The translations under genes and the position numbers were made by a program. The notes beneath the pieces were generated by a model. It was not told where the DNA came from and did not search any database. It saw only the letters and a program-made list of their open reading frames with translations. Source: Ornithinicoccus hortensis (GTDB lineage Bacteria; Actinomycetota; Actinomycetes; Actinomycetales; Dermatophilaceae). From it: a stretch of DNA of 64,000 nt. Below are positions 14,341 to 22,049 of the stretch, in pieces (positions within the stretch are counted from its first letter, which is position 1; every line of letters begins with the position of its first letter). The DNA lies in contig NZ_VFOP01000001.1 in the NCBI RefSeq assembly GCF_006716185.1, positions 930,001 to 994,000 of the forward strand, read 5' to 3'.

Positions 14341-16977
14341 ATGATGGTCGGGATGACCGACTCGCTGACCGACCTGCTGCCCCCGGAGGGGACCCCCGCC
14401 GACCCCGACGAGCTGTATGACGCGTTCGGGCGGTGGGCGCAGGCGCAGGGCACGCCGCTCTACCCGCACCAGGAGGAGGCGGTCATCGAGCTGCTCGGCG
14501 GGGCGAACGTCATCCTGGCGACCCCGACGGGATCCGGGAAGTCGCTGGTCGCCGCGGCCGCGCACTTCCAGGCGCTCGCCGAGGACCGGGTGAGTTTCTA
14601 CACCGCCCCGATCAAGGCCCTGGTCAGCGAGAAGTTCTTCGCGCTGTGCCAGCTGTTCGGCGCCGACAACGTCGGCATGGTCACCGGTGACGCCTCCGTC
14701 AACGCCGACGCCCCGATCATCTGCTGCACCGCCGAGATCCTGGCCAACATCGCGCTGCGCGAGGGCGACCAGGCCGACATCGGCATGGTGATCATGGACG
14801 AGTTCCACTTCTACGCCGAGCCGGACCGCGGGTGGGCCTGGCAGGTGCCGCTGCTGGAGCTGCCGCAGGCGCAGTTCCTGCTCATGTCGGCGACGCTGGG
14901 CGACGTCACCCGCTTCGAGGAGGACATCACGGCCCGCACCGGGCGGCCGACCGCGGTCGTCGCCGGCACCGAGCGGCCGGTGCCGCTGAGCTTCTCCTGG
15001 GCGATGACGCCGCTGCACGAGACGATCGGCGAGCTGCTGGAGACCCACCAGGCGCCGGTCTACATCGTGCACTTCACCCAGAAGGACGCCCTCGAGCGGG
15101 CCCAGTCGCTGCTGTCGTTGAAGATCGCGACCCGCGAGGAGAAGGACAAGATCGCCGAGCGGATCGGGGCGTTCCGGTTCACCGCCGGCTTCGGCAAGGT
15201 GCTGTCCAAGCTGGTGCGCGCCGGCATCGGGGTGCACCACGCAGGGATGCTGCCGCGCTATCGCCGGCTGGTCGAGCAGTTGGCGCAGGACGGGCTGCTC
15301 AAGGTCATCTGCGGCACGGACACCCTGGGCGTGGGGATCAACGTGCCGATCCGGACGGTCCTGTTCACCGGGCTCACCAAGTTCGACGGCACCCGGCAGC
15401 GGGTGCTGCGCTCGCGGGAGTTCCACCAGATCGCCGGCCGGGCGGGGCGGGCCGGCTTCGACACGAGTGGGTATGTCGTGGTGCAGGCGCCGGAGCACAC
15501 GATCGAGAACGCGCGGGCGTTGGCCAAGGCGGGGGACGACCCGAAGAAGCAGCGCAAGGTGCAGCGCAAGAAGCCACCGGAGGGGTTCATCAACTGGACC
15601 GAGGAGACCTTCGACAAGCTGGTCGCCTCGGAGCCGGAGCTGCTGGTCTCGCGGATGCGGGTGGACCACTCGATGATCCTCAACGTCGTGGCCCGGGAGG
15701 GTGACCCGTTCGCCAACCTGCGCCGGCTGCTGCGCGACAACCACGAGGAGCCGCGCAACCAGGTGCGGCTGTCCCGCCGGGCGATCACGCTGGCCCGCAG
15801 CATGCTGGAGACCGGGGTGCTGCAGCGGCTGCCGCAGCCGGAACCCTCGGGCCGTCAGGTGGTGCTCTCCGGTGAGGTGCAGGAGAACTTCGCCCTCAAC
15901 CAACCGCTCGCCCCGTTCGCCCTCGCGGCCCTGGAGGTGCTCGACGAGGAGGCCACGACATACGCCCTCGATGTCGTCTCGGTGATCGAGGCGGTGCTGG
16001 AGGACCCGCGTCAGGTGCTGTGGGCCCAGCAGTCCAAGGCCAAGGGCGAGGCCGTCGCGGAGATGAAGGCCGACGGCATCGAGTACGAGCAGCGGATGGA
16101 GCTGCTGGAGGACGTCACCTGGCCGCAGCCGCTGGCCGAGCTGCTCGAGGCGACGCTGGCCATCTTCCGGCAGACCCACCCGTGGGTGAGCGAGGACGCG
16201 CTGAGCCCAAAGTCGGTCGTGCGCGACATGTACGAGCGGGCGATGAGCTTCACCGAGTTCGTCGGGTTCTACCAGCTGGCCCGGTCCGAGGGTGTCGTGC
16301 TGCGCTACCTGACCGACGCCTACCGGACGCTGCGGCAGACGGTACCGGAGTCCTACCGCTCCGAGGAGCTGGACGACCTGATCCACTGGCTCGGCGAGAC
16401 GATCCGGCAAACCGACTCCTCGCTGCTCGATGAGTGGGAGGCGCTGACCGACCCCGACCTGGTCGCCGCGGCGGCCGCACGCGCGGCCGAGGGTGTGCCG
16501 CTGGCGCCGACCCGGCCGATCACCGGCAACGAGCGGGCGTTCCGGGTGATGGTGCGCAACGCGATGTTCCGGCGGGTGGAGCTGGTGTCCCGCGACGAGG
16601 TCGAGGCGTTGGGCGCCCTGGAGGCCGCCGTCGCCCAGCTGACCGAGCCCGCGCGCGAGCCGCTGCTCTCGTCCGAGGACTGGGACGAGGCGCTGGAGGC
16701 CTACTACGACGAGCACGGCTCCGTCGGCACCGACGCCGACGCACGGGGCCCGGCGATGCTGGCGATCACCCCGGAGCGCGGGCCCCAGCCCGGGGTCCGG
16801 GAGGTGCCGGGCGTCGCCTCCAGCGGGCCGGCGGAGGTGCGGCTCTGGCAGGTGCGGCAGACCATCGCCGACCCCGAAGGCCACCACGACTGGGTGATCG
16901 AGGCGACCTGTGACCTGGACGCCTCCGACGAGGTCGGGGAGCCGGTGTTGCTGGCGAGCGCGATGCGGCGGTTGTGA
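14341..16977 (+). CDS. Ski2-like DEAD/DEAH-box RNA helicase with DUF3516 C-terminus
   Basis: Large superfamily-2 helicase, 878 aa from ATG 14341. Visible motifs: ATPTGSGKS (Walker A), MDEFHF (motif II, DEFH), LMSATLG (III), HHAGMLPRYR and GTDTLGVGIN (IV/V), and HQIAGRAGRAGFD (VI). The long C-terminal region fits the actinobacterial DUF3516 family. A role in RNA processing or decay is inferred. Starts at 14341, 14344 and 14353 are all possible. A TATACG hexamer at 14333-14338 ends only 2 nt before the first ATG, so the mRNA may be leaderless or begin at ATG 14353. It is divergent from the toxin-antitoxin operon. Confidence 0.88.
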   Translation: MMVGMTDSLTDLLPPEGTPADPDELYDAFGRWAQAQGTPLYPHQEEAVIELLGGANVILATPTGSGKSLVAAAAHFQALAEDRVSFYTAPIKALVSEKFFALCQLFGADNVGMVTGDASVNADAPIICCTAEILANIALREGDQADIGMVIMDEFHFYAEPDRGWAWQVPLLELPQAQFLLMSATLGDVTRFEEDITARTGRPTAVVAGTERPVPLSFSWAMTPLHETIGELLETHQAPVYIVHFTQKDALERAQSLLSLKIATREEKDKIAERIGAFRFTAGFGKVLSKLVRAGIGVHHAGMLPRYRRLVEQLAQDGLLKVICGTDTLGVGINVPIRTVLFTGLTKFDGTRQRVLRSREFHQIAGRAGRAGFDTSGYVVVQAPEHTIENARALAKAGDDPKKQRKVQRKKPPEGFINWTEETFDKLVASEPELLVSRMRVDHSMILNVVAREGDPFANLRRLLRDNHEEPRNQVRLSRRAITLARSMLETGVLQRLPQPEPSGRQVVLSGEVQENFALNQPLAPFALAALEVLDEEATTYALDVVSVIEAVLEDPRQVLWAQQSKAKGEAVAEMKADGIEYEQRMELLEDVTWPQPLAELLEATLAIFRQTHPWVSEDALSPKSVVRDMYERAMSFTEFVGFYQLARSEGVVLRYLTDAYRTLRQTVPESYRSEELDDLIHWLGETIRQTDSSLLDEWEALTDPDLVAAAAARAAEGVPLAPTRPITGNERAFRVMVRNAMFRRVELVSRDEVEALGALEAAVAQLTEPAREPLLSSEDWDEALEAYYDEHGSVGTDADARGPAMLAITPERGPQPGVREVPGVASSGPAEVRLWQVRQTIADPEGHHDWVIEATCDLDASDEVGEPVLLASAMRRL

Positions 16978-17173
16978 GCTCGAGTTGGATGTCGGCGCTG
17001 CATGAGCATGCGGCAATGGCCGCCCGCGGGACAGCAGATTCGTTCCTGATTTCCTCGACGCGTGAGGCTTTCCGTGGTCTAATCACGGGATCGACCGCAA
17101 AGGCGCGGCCGCGACCGGCCGAGGAGCCTGTGGCAAGAGGGGACGACGGATTCTGGCGACCACTGCGGAGGCA

Positions 17174-17461
17174 ATGATGCTTGTGGGGTCTGCACCGGGG
17201 GCCATGGCCGCTCCGGGAACTAAGACAGGGCACGTTTGGCGGTCGGGCTGTCCGACCCTGGCGCCGAACCCGTGGGTGAATGCTGACACGCAAGGAACGA
17301 CGAACGTTATTGCGCCGGGGAGTTCATACACCCACGTTTACTACAACTCAGTTCGCCGGGACCGGCAGTTCAAGGCGACTTATAACGGCGGCAAGTACAC
17401 TGTGTCCACGACGGGGAACATCCACTTGAGTGGGACTTACGGGTACTGTTCTGACATGTGA
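17174..17461 (+). CDS. Small secreted two-cysteine protein, probably frameshifted at signal peptide
   Basis: The frame from ATG 17174 encodes MMLVGSAPGAMA, then a mature part of about 83 aa with exactly two cysteines and a C-terminal TYGYCSDM. The N-terminus is too short for a signal peptide. Upstream, GAGGAG and GTG 17130 open a frame (MARGDD...) that hits a stop at 17177. One additional G in the GGGG run at 17139-17142 would join it to this frame, giving MARGGRRILATTAEAMMLVG, a convincing signal peptide. The gene resembles the secreted protein at 20920-21231: two cysteines, a G-x-x-x-V-x-x-PG motif, an H-x-Y motif and a TYxYC end. Function unknown; a secreted peptide or toxin is inference. 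Confidence 0.65.
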   Translation: MMLVGSAPGAMAAPGTKTGHVWRSGCPTLAPNPWVNADTQGTTNVIAPGSSYTHVYYNSVRRDRQFKATYNGGKYTVSTTGNIHLSGTYGYCSDM

Positions 17462-17756
17462 TGCCCGTCCTGTTGGAGCAGCCCTTTAAGGCTGAAGATT
17501 CAAGCGAAGGACATTCTGATTGTAATGCCACCTTGTCGATCTGCAGGCCCTCTTGGATCATGCGGAGTGGCAATGGCTCTAGCCTCAATCTTTCACGGGC
17601 CCCGGTTGTTCGGTGGTGACGGCGTCCCGGTGGCCGTCGGGGGCTGATTCTGGCATCGGGGTGTGACAGAGGTCCGGGCGGCGGCCTCGGTGCGTCGGTT
17701 TCCACGTGCCGATGGGGTTGGGCGTGCTGGTCTGGACAGGACGAGAGTGAAGGGGG

Positions 17757-19148
17757 TCAGGGCGGGGCGAGGGCGTTCAGCCGGGTCCACCCGGTCAGGG
17801 CGAGGTCGGCGTGCGGCGCGTCTTGTTTGAGGTGGAGGAGCACGCGGCGTCCGGTGCGGGCCAGGGTCGCGGGGATGGTGAAGATGCGGTGGCGGAGCCG
17901 TTTGGGTTCCCACCGGCGGGCGGGGTGATCGGCGAAGGCGAGGAGCTGGGTCCAGGCGGTGAGTTCCATGGCCATGAGGACCAGGTGGCACCACAGGGTG
18001 TTCTGGGCCAGGGAGTGCAGCGGCAGGTTGGCCAGGCCTGTGTCCTTCGCGACCCGGATCCGGTCCTCGCAGCGGGCGCGGCGGCGGTGCCGTAGCTCGA
18101 GGTCGGCCAGTTGCCCATTGGTGGTGTTCGTCGCGAACGCGGTGATCCGGTACCCGTCGACATCGTCGAAGCGGAGCTGGGCTCCGGGGTGAGGGCGTTC
18201 CCTACGGGCGATGACCCGCATCCCCGATGGCCACCCGGACAGGGACAGCAGCCCGGTCAGTTCGGCCACCTCCGCGCCCTTACGCAGTTCACCGTCGGCG
18301 TCGTAGGCCGGTGCCCATACGTCGTTCGGGATGAGTTTGAGCAGGTCAGGGGTGTTGGTCGGCAGGGTGTACCCGACCGTGTACTGCACGCTGCGGCGGG
18401 CCAGCCAGGTCGTGAACTCCTTGGTGCCGCCAGCTCCGTCGGCCCGGATGAGGATCTTCTTGCCCGGTCGAGAGGGGTTGATCCCGGGGACCTGGGCCAG
18501 GGCCTCCCGGGCGAGGGTGATGTGGTCGGCCGCAGTGTTCGACCCCGCGTTACCCGGGCGCAGCAACACGGCCAGGGGCTCACCGGTGCCGGCGGTGCCG
18601 TGATCGGCGAAGGCGAGCATCGGGTGGAAGCCGAAGGTCTTCTTGAACGTGGGGGCAGCCGACTCCTTCTCGGAGTGGGCGATCACGACCGTGGCGTCCA
18701 GGTCGATGATCAACGGGTCACCCGCACTCGCGCCATGGCCCGGGGCAGCCTCACCAGCCAGGCCCCACGCCCGAGCCCTGGCGGCCGCGCGTGCCGTGCT
18801 GATCGCCCGGGTAGCCGCCTTCGCCTCACCAGCCAGGGCGCTGACCGTGCGGGAGACAGTCGCCTCCGAGGCCACCTTCCCGTACACCCCGGACTCGGCC
18901 CGCAGCAGTGCGAGGTCGGCCAGACAGTCCCCACCCAGCGCCAACGACAACACCAGATCGGAGGCGACCTTGCCCGGGTCGTGAGTCGCGGTCGGCTTCC
19001 GCCAGCGACCCAGCCCTGCCCGCAGGGCACTGGTCAGCCCGGTGACCTCCGCGGCCTGGGCCAACAGCACGCCGCCGGCCTGGGCGACCGCTCCAGAGCG
19101 GGCCGTGTCGACCTGGACACGCGGATAGGAACGGGTAACCTTGTTCAC
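17757..19148 (-). CDS. IS1380-family transposase
   Basis: DDE transposase of 463 aa, full length for IS1380. Recognisable parts: TRSYPRVQVDTARSGAVAQA at the N-terminus, IIDLDATVVIAHSEKE (first catalytic Asp region), ILIRADGAGGTKEF (second Asp region), and HRRRARCEDRIRVAKDTG, the IS4/IS1380-type Y-x2-R-x3-E-like segment where Glu would be the third catalytic residue. GTG 19148 is preferred, with AGGAG 10 nt upstream; the reading can extend to 19199. No frameshift is seen, so the element may be active. The 5' leader forms a 13-bp hairpin that covers the ribosome-binding site. Confidence 0.92.
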   Translation of the reverse strand: MNKVTRSYPRVQVDTARSGAVAQAGGVLLAQAAEVTGLTSALRAGLGRWRKPTATHDPGKVASDLVLSLALGGDCLADLALLRAESGVYGKVASEATVSRTVSALAGEAKAATRAISTARAAARARAWGLAGEAAPGHGASAGDPLIIDLDATVVIAHSEKESAAPTFKKTFGFHPMLAFADHGTAGTGEPLAVLLRPGNAGSNTAADHITLAREALAQVPGINPSRPGKKILIRADGAGGTKEFTTWLARRSVQYTVGYTLPTNTPDLLKLIPNDVWAPAYDADGELRKGAEVAELTGLLSLSGWPSGMRVIARRERPHPGAQLRFDDVDGYRITAFATNTTNGQLADLELRHRRRARCEDRIRVAKDTGLANLPLHSLAQNTLWCHLVLMAMELTAWTQLLAFADHPARRWEPKRLRHRIFTIPATLARTGRRVLLHLKQDAPHADLALTGWTRLNALAPP

Positions 19149-19150
19149 CT

Positions 19151-19223
19151 GAAAGGTGCTCCTCGATCTTGGGTGACGGTTGATCTCGACAATCACCATC
19201 TTCCCAGGTCAGGAGCACCTTTC
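19151..19223 (-). promoter_or_regulatory. 13-bp hairpin sequestering transposase ribosome-binding site
   Basis: GAAAGGTGCTCCT (19151-19163) and AGGAGCACCTTTC (19211-19223) are perfect inverted repeats. In the minus-strand mRNA the second arm contains the AGGAG that precedes GTG 19148. Transcripts entering from outside would carry both arms and hide the site. A transcript starting inside the loop would not. Confidence 0.6.
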
Positions 19224-19297
19224 GCCGTCACGGCACGCGCCCACCCACACCTACACACGAAATCTCGAGGCTAGTGCGGCGGGCCGTGGTTAAGCCA

Positions 19298-19857
19298 ATG
19301 CGGTGCCTCAGTTCCATGCTGGCGATCGCGAGCCTCCTGCCCCTCGCGGCTTGCCAGAATGAGGAACCCGAGGCCGACGCGGCGAATGCTGTTGTGCGGG
19401 GCAACCCTGACCGTGCTGATAGCGAACGACTCCAGAAGGAGTGGTTCACGCGCATGGGAGGTTGCCTTACCGAGGCGGGATTCCCCTCAAAGATGGAGGG
19501 GGACGTCCTCACCTCGGCCGGGACGGTCGGCAGGCAGGACGATTTCGACGCTGCCTGGGCGACGTGTGAGGAGAGCCTGGGTGAGATTCCGGCATCGGAC
19601 CCACTGACGCCCGAAGAGCTTGGCACGCTCTATGACCTCTACCTGGAGGCGGACGAGTGTCTGCGTGACAACGGACTACCCTGACCGCACAGATGCCAAG
19701 TAAGGACACGTGGGTGGCGCAAGAGATCCAAGCGATGACCGACTCGCAGGCCGATCCCCCTCCGCTCCCCTTCGACGGGCTGCTGCAGCATCAGTACGAG
19801 GACGTCTGCCCGTGGCCTTCCGGCGAAGACATCTTCGAGCGGATGAACGGTGGGTAA
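19298..19857 (+). pseudogene. Lipoprotein gene A, frameshifted
   Basis: Starts MRCLSSMLAIASLLPLAAC at ATG 19298 (a GTG at 19274 is also in frame), a lipoprotein signal with lipobox LAAC. The frame stops at TGA 19682-19684 after CLRDNGLP. The related copy C (21481-22028) has an extra base here (CTACCAGTGACC versus CTACCCTGACC). Restoring one base lets the protein continue through VTAQMPSKDTWVAQEIQAMT to TAA 19855-19857, about 186 aa. Conserved features shared with paralogue B: WFTRMGGCLTEAGFPSK, DDFDAAWATCEESLGEIP, PLTPEEL and EADECLRDNGLP. Function unknown; its position next to a secreted peptide and an export system suggests an accessory or immunity role (inference). Confidence 0.75.
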
Positions 19858-19878
19858 CCGCACTGAGAGCAGGTCGCG

Positions 19879-20011
19879 ATGAGCACGGATGCTGTGCCGC
19901 GTTCGCGTGGGCGTGGGGTGGGTGTTGGCCTGTTGGTGGTTCTCCTGATTGCGGGAGCAGCGGTTGCTGGGTGGTGGGCTGGGCGGGCTGCTTTGGAGCC
20001 GCGGGGGGGGG
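19879..20011 (+). pseudogene. Truncated copy of adaptor gene
   Basis: Encodes MSTDAVPRSRGRGVGVGLL onward to AGRAALEPRGG, nearly identical to the first 42 residues of the intact adaptor gene at 22050. Homology ends abruptly in a run of nine G (20003-20011), where IS3-type sequence begins. It is the broken 5' end of a duplicated [lipoprotein-adaptor] unit. Confidence 0.85.
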
Positions 20012-20017
20012 CGCTTC

Positions 20018-20143
20018 AACACGCTGCCCGATCCGGACCACCGCCGCGTTCAGCGACAACTCCAGATCTTCCTTCCTGGCCTCGGCAACCAGCCGCATTG
20101 CACGCTCACGAAGCTCTGGCGGATACTTCCTCGGTGCTGGCAT
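20018..20143 (-). pseudogene. IS3-family transposase orfA fragment
   Basis: The minus strand reads MPAPRKYPPELRERAMRLVA and continues to LSLNAAVVRIGQRV, the N-terminal helix-turn-helix part of IS3-type OrfA proteins, then breaks off at the G-run junction near 20015. No orfB or second end is present. The upstream part to about 20185 (GGTCTGGTGGAGGGTCTGAT on the minus strand) may be the original IS end. Confidence 0.75.
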
Positions 20144-20310
20144 AGTCATCATCCTCTCGGGATATCAGACCCTCCACCAGACCCGGGGCGCTTCAGCTCG
20201 AAGAACACGCATGCGACTACGGGAACCGGCGCTACGCTGCCCTTTGGGCCCGCGCGTCTAGGCCGGACCCGCCAGGACATCTGGACGTGGGCTTCTAGGG
20301 GGGGGGTATC

Positions 20311-20847
20311 GTGCATGACATGTGGCGGGGATGGATGGCCTGGAGCGTTGTATCCACGGGCCTAGTGATGGGTGCCTGCGCTGGTCCCGTCGACGGTCCA
20401 GAATCTGTGGCGCCTGACCGGCGCGCCGAGTTTGAGGCACGTGCCGGCTGGTGGGAATCGTACGCTGCCTGCCTCACGGACAAGGGATTTCCCACGCGCG
20501 CCACCCGAGACGGCATGCAAGGCCTCGGCAGTCAAGAGGAGTATGCGAACGCGGAGCAACTGGACGCCGACTACGACAGGGCAGACGGGGAGTGCCTGCA
20601 AGAAATAGGGGATATGCCTGTCGCAGCGCCTCTTACGGACGGTGAACTCAGACAATTGTATGAAGATAGCTTGGAAACGGCAGAATGTTTACGGCGCTAT
20701 GGAGAACAACCTGGAACTCCGCCAAGTTTTGAGAAGTTTGCGTCGGACTACAGAAGTCGCGGAGTGGCAATTCCATGGAGCCCGTATCAAACCGTCCAAA
20801 CGACTGATCTGGAGGCGTTCTGTCCGCAGCCGACCCTCGACTATTAA
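20311..20847 (+). CDS. Lipoprotein B, intact paralogue
   Basis: 178-aa protein of the same family as the broken copies A and C. The N-terminus MHDMWRGWMAWSVVSTGLVM precedes lipobox-like MGAC. Shared family features: WWESYAACLTDKGFPTR, DADYDRADGECLQEIGDMP, PLTDGELRQLYEDSLETAECL and a Pro-rich tail. Cysteines at comparable places suggest disulfides. Two starts are possible: GTG 20311, 4 nt after a run of nine G that could act as ribosome-binding site, or ATG 20320. Base composition is clearly less GC-rich than the chromosome average. The small secreted protein follows 72 nt later. Role unknown; immunity or accessory lipoprotein is inference. Confidence 0.75.
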   Translation: MHDMWRGWMAWSVVSTGLVMGACAGPVDGPESVAPDRRAEFEARAGWWESYAACLTDKGFPTRATRDGMQGLGSQEEYANAEQLDADYDRADGECLQEIGDMPVAAPLTDGELRQLYEDSLETAECLRRYGEQPGTPPSFEKFASDYRSRGVAIPWSPYQTVQTTDLEAFCPQPTLDY

Positions 20848-20919
20848 GCCTACCGCCCGGGCAGGCATATGACATATTGGCATAACCTGTTCAGTATCGA
20901 CAGAGATGGAGGATCTATC

Positions 20920-21231
20920 ATGAAGTGGAAGTCACGGATAGCGGCAGGTGCAGGGGCCTTCGTCCTGGTTGCGACCACGGTGGTGCCAGCACACGCAGCA
21001 GTCCAAAAGTCCGGAACTCGTACGTGTAGTCCGGAGGCGAACGCAGTAGCAAGGGCTTATGCCGATGGGAACGTTACAGTCCGGGGCCCCGGGCGAACGG
21101 CGGCTCAAGCGGCCCATGCCTATCACTCTACATTCAAAGTCCTCGCGCAGAATGGCCCTGGAGGTTACTGGAAAGCTAGTGTAACCGGGGGTGCCCTTGA
21201 TGACGTGAATACCTATGCTTATTGTCAGTAG
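20920..21231 (+). CDS. Small secreted two-cysteine protein
   Basis: 103 aa. GGAGG precedes ATG 20920. A textbook signal peptide (MKWKSRIAAGAGAFVLVATT, cleavage after AHA at about residue 26) leaves a mature chain of about 77 aa with two cysteines, one near the N-terminus (TRTCSPEAN) and one at the penultimate position (TYAYCQ), so a single ring-closing disulfide is likely. It shares layout and motifs (GNVTVRGPG, HAYHS, GGYWKASVTGG, TYxYC) with the protein at 17174-17461. It is not of the lactococcin 972 type as far as I can tell. It lies between lipoprotein B and pseudogene C, upstream of the ABC operon. Confidence 0.8.
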   Translation: MKWKSRIAAGAGAFVLVATTVVPAHAAVQKSGTRTCSPEANAVARAYADGNVTVRGPGRTAAQAAHAYHSTFKVLAQNGPGGYWKASVTGGALDDVNTYAYCQ

Positions 21232-21480
21232 GCGATAGCCTAGTGAGCCGATACCAAGCCAAGCGGAAGCACGCCGCTTGTCGAGGGATTTGTGAGTTCC
21301 GCAGCAAATCTTTGCGTACTTGCCGGGCACTGCGGGCACGTAGAGAACGTAAACCGAATACCGTTTTGATGCGTGGCTTGATACGGCAGAAGTAGGGGTT
21401 CGAGCAGCCCTGCAAGAGGCGGGAGACCCGGCTCGCGGGAGCCTATTCCATCAACTTGCTCGATGAAATTGGGGTGTCGT
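21232..21480. other. Non-coding spacer
   Basis: About 250 bp of lower-GC sequence with no convincing ORF. A GGGGTTCGAGC string near 21396 recalls a tRNA T-arm but no tRNA can be folded around it. Confidence 0.5.
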
Positions 21481-22028
21481 GTGGCATCCAGATTTCTCGG
21501 AGCCTTGACCTTACTGCTTTCTGCGGTACCGCTCGTCCGCCGCTTGCCAGAGTGAGGAACCCACGGCTGACGCGGCGAATCCTGCCGTGTGGGGCAACCC
21601 TGATCGTGCCGACAGCGAACGACTCCAGAAGGAGTGATTCACGCGCATGGGGTTGTCTTATCGAGGCGCGATTCCCCTCAAAGATGGAGAGTGATTTTCT
21701 CACCTCGGCCGGCAGGATGGATAGCCAGGACGATTTCGATGCCGCCTGGGGGCGTGAGGATAGCCTGGGTGAGATTCCGGTGTCGGACCCACTCCCGCCA
21801 GAAGAACTGGGGACTGGAGGCAGATGAGTGTCGGCGTGAGAACGGGCTACCAGTGACCGCACAGATGCCAAGTAAGGACACGTGGGTGGCGCAGGAGGTC
21901 CAAGCGATGACCGATTCGCAGGCTGATCCGCCTCCGCTGCCCTTGGACGGGCTGCTGCAGCGTCAGTACGAAGACGTCTGCCATGGCTTTCCGGCGAAGA
22001 CATCTTCGATCGAATGAACGGTGGATAA
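21481..22028 (+). pseudogene. Lipoprotein gene C, degenerate
   Basis: Closely related to copy A over its whole length, but broken repeatedly. From GTG 21481 a signal-like MASRFLGALTLLLSAVPL shifts out of frame before the lipobox Cys. TGG of copy A is TGA here (21637-21639 region). Later indels remove the YDLYLE segment near 21815. The 3' part (VTAQMPSKDTWVAQEVQAMT onward) is open but ends in a shifted tail. It directly precedes the intact adaptor gene, as copy A precedes the truncated adaptor, so both derive from one duplicated unit. Confidence 0.75.
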
Positions 22029-22049
22029 CCGTCGTGAGAGCATGACCGG

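Larger units (their letters stand above)
17579..19274. mobile_element. IS1380-family insertion sequence with CTAG target duplication
   Basis: The element runs 17583-19270 (1,688 bp), normal for IS1380. Ends are imperfect inverted repeats beginning CCTC (left CCTCAATCTTTCACGGG; right, reversed, CCTCGAGATTTCGTGTG). Each end is flanked by CTAG (17579-17582 and 19271-19274), the expected 4-bp duplication. It carries one transposase on the minus strand. The insertion sits between the first small secreted protein and the first lipoprotein gene, whose possible GTG start at 19274 uses the last base of the duplication. The two unmatched ends are intact, suggesting a recent arrival. Confidence 0.85.

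Noticed and set aside
17462-17582. Gene between the small secreted protein and the IS
   Set aside because: No ORF with start, ribosome-binding site and plausible composition; treated as spacer.
20920-21231. Lactococcin 972-type bacteriocin
   Set aside because: The size, signal peptide and nearby ABC genes fit, but the mature sequence lacks the Trp/Tyr/Ser repeat pattern of that family as I recall it, and the two cysteines are atypical.
21330-21430. tRNA remnant or attachment site suggested by GGGGTTCGAGC
   Set aside because: No acceptor, D or anticodon arms can be matched around it, and no repeated copy was found as an attachment-site pair.
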